DNA of 5,158 nt. Source: Chloroflexota bacterium. Lineage in GTDB: Bacteria > Chloroflexota > Anaerolineae > Anaerolineales > Villigracilaceae. How positions within the stretch are numbered: position 1 is the stretch's first letter; every line of letters begins with the position of its first letter. This document shows, piece by piece, positions 1 through 4,546 of this stretch. Under the pieces are notes generated by a model. It was not told where the DNA came from, searched no databases, and worked only from the letters and a program-made list of their open reading frames with translations. The translations under genes and the position numbers were made by a program. Location: contig JAKANW010000283.1 of NCBI GenBank assembly GCA_021823555.1, positions 1 through 5,158 on the forward strand. The letters run 5' to 3'.

Positions 1-2
1 TC

Positions 3-31
3 TTGACCCGCGCCCCAAGCCGGGGTAAAGT
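3..31 (+). promoter_or_regulatory. Candidate sigma-70-type promoter of the small membrane-protein gene
   Basis: A TTGACC -35 box (3-8, five of six consensus bases) is followed after 17 bases by TAAAGT (26-31, four of six consensus bases). Transcription would start near 38, only a few bases before the ribosome-binding site at 43-50. The spacer contains a CCCC/GGGG inverted pair (13-16 and 22-25). The boxes sit at the very edge of the window, so upstream elements or an upstream gene cannot be judged. The gene could equally be the last member of a longer transcript. Confidence 0.4.
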
Positions 32-54
32 AGGGGTGCAGCAAGGAGGTTGCC

Positions 55-201
55 ATGTTCTACCTTATCGGTCCGTTGTTTCTGATCGTGCTCCTGTTCG
101 GCCTGTGCGAAACCGAAGAACGCGCCCTGGAGTTCCAAAAGGATTTCTGGATACGCAACCAAAAAGCCATGCAGGAAATGCACTGGGGCTGGTCGTACTA
201 A
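55..201 (+). CDS. Small single-span membrane protein, 48 aa, function unknown
   Basis: This is a 48-codon ORF (start MFYLIGPLFL, end HWGWSY, stop TAA). A perfect anti-16S match, AAGGAGGT at 43-50, lies four bases before the ATG, which is strong support for a real translated gene despite its size. Residues 2-18 are almost all hydrophobic (aliphatic and Phe, with Gly-6, Pro-7 and Cys-18) and would form one membrane helix or an uncleaved signal anchor. Residues 19-48 are polar and charged (ETEER, QKD, three Trp) and probably face one side of the membrane. A strong hairpin terminator begins ten bases after the stop, and a plausible promoter lies just upstream, so it may be a single-gene transcript. 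It is convergent with the ABC exporter operon. I do not recognise the family. It could be an accessory subunit of a membrane complex or a stress microprotein, but nothing in the sequence decides this. Confidence 0.7.
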   Translation: MFYLIGPLFLIVLLFGLCETEERALEFQKDFWIRNQKAMQEMHWGWSY

Positions 202-210
202 AACAAATCG

Positions 211-250
211 AAAAACATCCCGCAGGTTCAAACCTGCGGGATGTTTTTTA
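211..250. terminator. Bidirectional intrinsic terminator between convergent genes
   Basis: The arms AAAAACATCCCGCAGGTT (211-228) and AACCTGCGGGATGTTTTT (231-248) are exact reverse complements; in practice the loop is TCAA. The GC core CCCGCAGG/CCTGCGGG is flanked by an A-run on the left and a T-run (244-249) on the right, so the hairpin has a U-tract when transcribed in either direction. It serves the small plus-strand gene ending at 201 and is the first strong terminator met by minus-strand transcripts leaving the ABC exporter gene that ends at 383. Confidence 0.9.
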
Positions 251-281
251 TTTAATTCTCAGCGCTTCCCGAAAGGGCTTC

Positions 282-329
282 GTAGTGGCGGCTTCAGTCG
301 CTTTTTACCTGAACGACTGAAGTCACTAC
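282..329. repeat. Imperfect inverted repeat downstream of the exporter operon
   Basis: Left arm GTAGTG-(GCGG)-CTTCAGTCG (282-300) pairs with right arm CGACTGAAG-(T)-CACTAC (314-329). This gives a 9-bp inner stem, a small asymmetric bulge and a 6-bp outer stem around a 13-base loop. It lies in the 202-382 noncoding stretch, whose only other clear content is the terminator at 211-250. There is no good U-tract right after it in either direction, so it looks more like an interspersed palindromic repeat (REP-like) than a terminator. It may also protect the 3' end of the exporter mRNA. No copies elsewhere in the window match it, so its repeat status is inferred from form only. Confidence 0.6.
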
Positions 330-382
330 CATGTTTTCGTGAACTACTGATTCTGGCGCTGCGCTGCGCTCGACGCGAGGGG

Positions 383-2236
383 CTAGTCCGCGGCCAGTGC
401 CTCCGAGACTTCCGAAGTTTCAGAAGTCTGCTCTTCCACGCCATATTGCACTTCCAATTCGTGACGGAACTGCTGCGTGTACAGGCGGTAATAATGTCCG
501 CGCTGGCGCAGAAGCTCGGCGTGCGTGCCCTGTTCGGCGATGCGCCCGTCTTCGATCACCAGGATGCGGTTTGCGCGGCGGATGGTGGACAGGCGGTGGG
601 CGATGACGAAGGAGGTGCGTCCCTGCATCAACGCTTCCATACCTTTTTGGATCAACGCCTCCGTGAGTGTGTCCACGCTGGAGGTGGCCTCGTCCATGAT
701 GAACAGTTCGGGGCGGGCAAGTACGGCTCGCGCCAGGCTGATGAGCTGTTTCTGTCCGACCGAGAGCAGGTTACCGCCCTCGCCGACGTTCTGGTCGTAG
801 CCCTTCTCGAGCCCTGCGGCGATGAAGTCGTGCGCGCCGGCGATCTTCGCCGCCTGCTCGATCTCCTCGTTGCTGGCTTCCAACCGCCCGTAGCGGATAT
901 TATCGCGCACGGTGCCTGAGAACAGGTGCGGTGTCTGCAACACGACGCCGATGCGGCTGTGGATCGAAGCCAGGGTGTAATCCGTATAATCCAATCCGTT
1001 TATCCGTATCTGTCCGCTCCTGGGTTCGTAGAAGCGGCACAGTAGGTTCACGATGGTAGATTTGCCGCCGCCGGTTGGTCCGACCAAGGCGATCATTTCG
1101 CCGGGATCGACCGCCAGCGTGAAGTCGGTCAGGACGGGTTTGCGGTCCTCGTAGTAGAAATCCACGTGCTCGAATTCGATCCTGCCCAGCAAGGTTTCGG
1201 CCGGGACGGCCTCAGGCTTGTCGTGAACTTCGGGCGGCGTATCCACCAGCTTAAAGATGCGCTCGGCGGAGGCGATGGAGTGCTGCATTTCGGCGTAGAC
1301 GCGCGCCAGGTCCTGCACCGGCCACATCATGAAGGTCAGGTACGAGACAAAGGCCTGGATGCCGCCGATGGTCATCGAACCGATCTCGATCTGCAGGCCG
1401 CCATAACCGACGATCAGGCCCAGCGCCAGCGCGGCGATGATCTGCACGGTGGGGAGGAAGAGCGCCGAGAGCCAGGCCGCCCGGTAGGAGGCGTTATACA
1501 TGCTGGTGGTCAGTTGCTGGAATTCCTGCGTGTTCTCATCCTCGCGCAGCAGCGCCTTGACCACGCGCACGCCCTGGATGTTCTCGTTGTACGCGCCGGT
1601 GATGCGGGAATTGGCGCGGCGGGAGGCGCGGAATTCCACCAGGATCTTCTTGCGGAACTGGATGGCAATCGCGACCATGACCGGAATGATGGCGAAGACG
1701 ATCAGCGCCAGCCGCCAGTTGATGATCAACATGAAGATCATCGAAGTGGTGATGTTCATTACGGCCCAGGTCGAGTCCACCACGCCCCAGGTCATCAGGT
1801 CGGCCACGCGGCCCGTGTCGGAGGTGACGCGCGCGATCAGGCGTCCCACCGCGTTCTGGGCGTAGTACGAGAGCGACAGTTCCTGCAAGTGGTTGAACAG
1901 CATCCTACGCAGGTCATATTGAATGCGCTCGCCCAGCACGCCCGCCAGGTAAATGAATGTGAAGACGAAGGCCGATTGCATGAGCTGGAATATGCCATAC
2001 TGGATGGCAATGCGGATCACGGTGGCCGAGTCTTTCATGGTAATGCCCGTATCCACGATCTGCTTGTTGAGATAGGTGAAATACGCGTCCAGGGCGGAAG
2101 TGAGGGCGATGGTGATAAAGAAGCCCAGCACCCATTTCCAGTGCGGCCTGAGCAGCCCAAGGATGCGATGGAACACGGGCGCGGTCAGGGGCGAGGTATG
2201 TTCTTCTTCTTCGAGTTCGATAAGTTCGTCAGACAT
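383..2236 (-). CDS. Heterodimeric ABC exporter, half-transporter with catalytic Glu and LSVGQ signature
   Basis: This 617-residue half-transporter fuses a six-helix exporter membrane domain to an ATPase domain. Likely helices lie near residues 35-56, 77-100, 153-172, 174-195, 256-280 and 288-308. The ATPase domain shows an A-loop Tyr (about 362), Walker A GPTGGGKST (386-394, Lys-392), Q-loop Gln-434, X-loop VGEGG (484-488), signature LSVGQ (491-495), Walker B LFIMD (511-515) with catalytic Glu-516, D-loop SSVD (519-522) and switch His-547. The signature deviates from LSGGQ at the first Gly. With the upstream partner it should form a heterodimer that pumps an unknown substrate out of the cytoplasm. 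The N-terminus (DELIELEEEE) and C-terminal tail are acidic. I chose the ATG at 2234-2236 because GGAGA (2244-2248) sits seven bases upstream. An in-frame ATG at 2258-2260 would add eight residues (MTWHGECK), but it lies inside the intergenic repeat and lacks such a site. The family call is near certain; the substrate is unknown. Confidence 0.95.
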   Translation of the reverse strand: MSDELIELEEEEHTSPLTAPVFHRILGLLRPHWKWVLGFFITIALTSALDAYFTYLNKQIVDTGITMKDSATVIRIAIQYGIFQLMQSAFVFTFIYLAGVLGERIQYDLRRMLFNHLQELSLSYYAQNAVGRLIARVTSDTGRVADLMTWGVVDSTWAVMNITTSMIFMLIINWRLALIVFAIIPVMVAIAIQFRKKILVEFRASRRANSRITGAYNENIQGVRVVKALLREDENTQEFQQLTTSMYNASYRAAWLSALFLPTVQIIAALALGLIVGYGGLQIEIGSMTIGGIQAFVSYLTFMMWPVQDLARVYAEMQHSIASAERIFKLVDTPPEVHDKPEAVPAETLLGRIEFEHVDFYYEDRKPVLTDFTLAVDPGEMIALVGPTGGGKSTIVNLLCRFYEPRSGQIRINGLDYTDYTLASIHSRIGVVLQTPHLFSGTVRDNIRYGRLEASNEEIEQAAKIAGAHDFIAAGLEKGYDQNVGEGGNLLSVGQKQLISLARAVLARPELFIMDEATSSVDTLTEALIQKGMEALMQGRTSFVIAHRLSTIRRANRILVIEDGRIAEQGTHAELLRQRGHYYRLYTQQFRHELEVQYGVEEQTSETSEVSEALAAD

Positions 2237-2243
2237 TTTGCAT

Positions 2244-2248
2244 TCTCC
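2244..2248 (-). promoter_or_regulatory. Ribosome-binding site that decides the start of the second exporter gene
   Basis: GGAGA on the minus strand lies seven bases before the ATG at 2234-2236. It favours the 617-residue form over the eight-residue-longer form starting at 2260. It sits just outside the inverted repeat that fills the rest of the intergenic gap. Confidence 0.65.
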
Positions 2249-2253
2249 ATGCC

Positions 2254-2400
2254 ATGTCATTGCGAGCGGAGGTTGAGTAGGCGATGCTCTTCCGCCGTGT
2301 CGAAACCGTAGCGAAGCAATCTCCCGTCAATCGAGTAAATCTTGTCGAGTAGAATTTCCTGTCCAAGAGGAGATTGCTTCCCGAAGGCTCGCAATGACAT
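2254..2400. repeat. 147-bp nested inverted repeat between the two exporter genes
   Basis: The outer arms ATGTCATTGCGAGC (2254-2267) and GCTCGCAATGACAT (2387-2400) are exact 14-bp reverse complements. Nested inside, GAAGCAATCTCC (2313-2324) and GGAGATTGCTTC (2369-2380) are exact 12-bp reverse complements. The two right arms are only 6 bases apart, while the left arms are 45 bases apart, so the element is asymmetric. The central part holds two TCGAGTA copies (2331-2337 and 2345-2351). GTCATTGCGAG-ended palindromic elements are, from general experience, common interspersed repeats in many bacterial genomes. Here it occupies nearly all the space between the stop at 2407-2409 and the start at 2236, without disrupting either frame. 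No transposase is encoded and I see no clear target-site duplication. In the mRNA it could fold into a long branched hairpin. Confidence 0.85.
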
Positions 2401-2406
2401 TTGATA

Positions 2407-4251
2407 TTAATTCACACGCGAAATTTCATGTTCCAGTTCTTCATCAATGCGCGTCTGGATGTCATAGATGCGGCGGTACATGCCATCCTTTTGGGACAAC
2501 AAATCCTCGTGCGCACCCATTTGGATAACTTCGCCTTTATCTAATACCAAAATGAGGTCAGCAATCATCACCGACTGGATACGGTGGGCAATGATGAAGG
2601 TGGTACGGTTTTTCATCAGGCCGTTGAGCGCCTCGCGGATCTCGGCTTCGGTCTCCAGGTCCACCGAGGAGGTCGAGTCGTCCAGGATCAGGATGCGCGG
2701 ATTCTTCAGGAGCGTGCGCGCAATGGTCACACGCTGTTTCTGCCCGCCGGAGAGCGTCACGCCTTTTTCGCCGACGATGGTTTTATAGCCATCGGGGAAG
2801 CTCATGATCACGTCGTGCACGGCGGCGGCTTTGGCGGCGCGCTCCACTTCCTCCTGCGAGACCTCGCGGCCCACCCCGTAGGTAATGTTGTCGCGGATCG
2901 AGCGGCTGAATAGGAACGGTTCCTGCTCCACGATACCGATCTGCTGGCGCAGGTAGGAGCGCGAGTAATCCTTCAACTCCACGCCATCCAGCAGGATGCG
3001 CCCAGCGGTGTATTCGTGGAAACGCGGCAGCAGATTGACCAGCGAAGTCTTACCTGAACCGGTCGAACCGAGCAGGGCAATGGCCTGTCCGGGCTTGGCC
3101 TGGAACGAGACATTCTTCAGCGCCTCGTGCTCGCCATCGGAATACACGAACGAAACCTGATCGAAAACGATATCGCCTCGCACGGGAGCCTGGGGCTGGT
3201 GCCGCCCATCGAACAACGGTTCACGCTGCTGCTTGACGATCTCCATCAGGCGGCCATACGAGACCATGCCGGTCGAGGTCTGGACGATGATGCGGCCCAG
3301 GTTGCGGATCGGCCAGATCAGCCAGACGACCAGTCCCACGTAGGCCAGGTAGTCGCCAATCGTGATCTCGCCGCGGATGGCCATCAACGCCGCGAAGACA
3401 AAGCCGAACAGCATCTGCAAGCCCAGCACGATATCCGAGAGCGGCCAGAAGAGCGAGTGCATGAGCAGCAACAGCTTCCCTTTCAGGTACTTGCCCCAGT
3501 TGTCCTTTTCGAACTTGCCCTTCTCATACTCCTGGCGTGCAAAGGCCTTGACCACACGCACGCCTGTCAGGTTCTCCTGCAGCGTCGTGGAAAGGATGGC
3601 CTCCTGCGCCTGGTACTCCTCGTAGCGCTTGGTCACTTTCTTGAAGAACCACAGCGAGACGGCCAGGATGAACGGGATCACGATCACCGAGACCCAACCC
3701 AGCCGGGCGTTCAGATTCAGGATGGCAATCCAGTTGATGACGAACAGCAGGATGATGCGTCCCATGCCGATGGCCTGCTCACTGAAGAAGCGGCGCAGGG
3801 CGTCCACGTCCGATGTGACGCGTTCGATCAAGTCGCCGGTGGGGGTGGTGGAGTGGTAGGAAAAGCTCAGGCGCTGGATGTGGTCGAAGAGGAAGTCCCT
3901 CAGGCGCCGCGTAATGCTCTCGGCGGTGTAGGCAGCCAAACGTCCGGACAGGAACGAGAAGGCGCCCTCCAGGACCGCCAATCCCACGAATCCAAGCGCG
4001 ATGATAAACAGAGTGCGACTCAGACTGTCGCCAATGTATTTGCCCTGGGTCAGCACGTCATCTGCAAAGTAGCGCAGCAATAGGTAGGTGCAGGTCTTGG
4101 ACAAGGCGGAAACCGCCAGAGCGACCGTCGCGCCGGCATACGGCAGGTGGTAGTCGGCCATCATCTGCCACAGGCCCTTGAGACGGTTCTTGTTCAGGGT
4201 GCTGCGGAAATCAAAGGTGAGCGGTGCGGGTTCGGTTGTAAACGTTGTCAT
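2407..4251 (-). CDS. Heterodimeric ABC exporter, half-transporter with LSGGQ and Asp replacing the catalytic Glu
   Basis: This is a 614-residue half-transporter. Six membrane helices are likely near residues 36-60, 80-103, 162-182, 184-204, 263-290 and 297-318, followed by the ATPase domain. Visible motifs are A-loop Tyr-370, Walker A GSTGSGKTS (395-403, Lys-401), Q-loop Gln-443, X-loop VGEKG (493-497), canonical LSGGQ (500-504), Walker B ILILD (520-524), then Asp-525 where the catalytic Glu is expected, D-loop SSVD (528-531) and switch His-556. The Asp codon GAC is at 2677-2679. In known heterodimeric exporters such as BmrCD and TM287/288, one subunit carries exactly this Asp, and its Walker motifs contribute to the non-hydrolytic site. 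It is transcribed first in the operon, as bmrC is before bmrD. The start ATG is preceded by AAAAGG (4260-4265) at eight bases. A leader ORF and a terminator lie immediately upstream, suggesting attenuation control. The substrate is not deducible. Confidence 0.95.
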   Translation of the reverse strand: MTTFTTEPAPLTFDFRSTLNKNRLKGLWQMMADYHLPYAGATVALAVSALSKTCTYLLLRYFADDVLTQGKYIGDSLSRTLFIIALGFVGLAVLEGAFSFLSGRLAAYTAESITRRLRDFLFDHIQRLSFSYHSTTPTGDLIERVTSDVDALRRFFSEQAIGMGRIILLFVINWIAILNLNARLGWVSVIVIPFILAVSLWFFKKVTKRYEEYQAQEAILSTTLQENLTGVRVVKAFARQEYEKGKFEKDNWGKYLKGKLLLLMHSLFWPLSDIVLGLQMLFGFVFAALMAIRGEITIGDYLAYVGLVVWLIWPIRNLGRIIVQTSTGMVSYGRLMEIVKQQREPLFDGRHQPQAPVRGDIVFDQVSFVYSDGEHEALKNVSFQAKPGQAIALLGSTGSGKTSLVNLLPRFHEYTAGRILLDGVELKDYSRSYLRQQIGIVEQEPFLFSRSIRDNITYGVGREVSQEEVERAAKAAAVHDVIMSFPDGYKTIVGEKGVTLSGGQKQRVTIARTLLKNPRILILDDSTSSVDLETEAEIREALNGLMKNRTTFIIAHRIQSVMIADLILVLDKGEVIQMGAHEDLLSQKDGMYRRIYDIQTRIDEELEHEISRVN

Positions 4252-4278
4252 GGTGAATACCTTTTGAGTTGGAGCGAC

Positions 4279-4311
4279 AAAAAAGCCACGGTGCGGGAGT
4301 GCACCGTGGCT
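4279..4311 (-). terminator. Intrinsic terminator inside the exporter leader (putative attenuator)
   Basis: Read on the minus strand, GCCACGGTGC (4310-4301), loop ACTCCC (4300-4295) and GCACCGTGGC (4294-4285) form a perfect 10-bp GC-rich hairpin, followed directly by six T (4284-4279). It is a textbook Rho-independent terminator, yet it lies between the promoter at 4460-4489 and the exporter start at 4251, 27 bases before that ATG. A terminator in this place would silence the operon unless it is bypassed. The leader ORF stop is about 26 bases before the hairpin, close enough for a ribosome to influence folding. It does not look like the terminator of the substrate-binding protein gene, because a good promoter and an ORF lie in between. 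Confidence 0.85.
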
Positions 4312-4337
4312 GAAGGTCCGTGAAGGTGAAGAAAGGA

Positions 4338-4421
4338 CTAGCGGGGACGGGGTACAGGCGCACTTCGATAAGGGAATAAACCGGCGGGAACAAACGGTGT
4401 CATGTAGATAACGGTGTTCAT
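4338..4421 (-). CDS. Putative 27-aa regulatory leader peptide of the ABC exporter operon
   Basis: A 27-codon ORF starts with ATG at 4421 (MNTVIYMTPF) and ends in APVPRPR before TAG (4338-4340). AAAGGAG at 4430-4436 lies eight bases before the ATG, as good a site as that of any gene here. The promoter is about 30 bases further upstream and the terminator hairpin begins about 26 bases after the stop. This promoter, short ORF, terminator, ABC exporter order matches the known bmrB-bmrC-bmrD attenuation system. The peptide is Pro-rich (residues 9, 12, 17, 22, 24, 26) with Arg at 19, 25 and 27. The closing Arg-Pro-Arg fits the Arg/Lys-X-Arg/Lys context known to stall macrolide-bound ribosomes. It has no plausible membrane helix or domain, so the act of translation, not the product, is probably what matters. 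Translation is inferred, not shown. Confidence 0.6.
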   Translation of the reverse strand: MNTVIYMTPFVPAGLFPYRSAPVPRPR

Positions 4422-4429
4422 GAAGCGCG

Positions 4430-4436
4430 CTCCTTT
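4430..4436 (-). promoter_or_regulatory. Ribosome-binding site of the leader ORF
   Basis: AAAGGAG on the minus strand (plus-strand CTCCTTT) lies eight bases before the leader ATG at 4419-4421. Its strength is the main reason to regard the 27-codon ORF as translated. Confidence 0.65.
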
Positions 4437-4459
4437 CTTTGGAATTTAATTACGGGCGG

Positions 4460-4489
4460 AGTCTATCACGAGTGGGGAAGGGGTGTCAA
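4460..4489 (-). promoter_or_regulatory. Promoter of the ABC exporter operon (TTGACA, extended -10)
   Basis: On the minus strand a perfect -35 box TTGACA (4489-4484) is followed after 18 bases by TAGACT (4465-4460). The TGA just before it gives the TGn extended -10 motif (TGATAGACT). The predicted transcription start is near 4453, about 30 bases before the leader ORF. The promoter falls in the gap after the substrate-binding protein gene, which indicates that the exporter genes are a separate transcription unit and not simply the tail of the upstream operon. Confidence 0.7.
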
Positions 4490-4546
4490 GAACGAAAACG
4501 AAGTTCAGCCGCTTGGTCGCGGGCATCGAGACATCCCTGAAAAAGA

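Noticed and set aside
3..320. 105-codon plus-strand ORF at the left edge
   Set aside because: It starts inside the candidate -35 box, reads through the terminator and the palindrome, and overlaps in another frame the small gene that has a perfect ribosome-binding site.
1166..2311. 381-codon plus-strand ORF opposite the second exporter gene
   Set aside because: It lies antisense to a gene with complete ABC exporter motifs. Its His/Asp/Gly/Gln-rich translation is typical of a GC-rich shadow frame, it shows no domain, and it runs into the intergenic repeat.
2254..2400. CRISPR array or insertion sequence
   Set aside because: The repeats are inverted rather than regularly spaced direct repeats, and there is no transposase frame or clear target-site duplication.
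3127..4083. 318-codon plus-strand ORF opposite the first exporter gene
   Set aside because: It is a shadow of the exporter gene, with low-complexity Asp/Gln/His/Glu-rich translation and no recognisable fold.
4279..4311. Metabolite riboswitch in the exporter leader
   Set aside because: No known aptamer core is recognisable, and most of the leader upstream of the hairpin is taken up by a translated-looking ORF. Ribosome-mediated attenuation explains the layout better.
4211..4393. 60-codon minus-strand ORF spanning the leader and the exporter start
   Set aside because: It starts at TTG without a ribosome-binding site, crosses the terminator hairpin, and overlaps the better-supported leader ORF and the first exporter gene in another frame.
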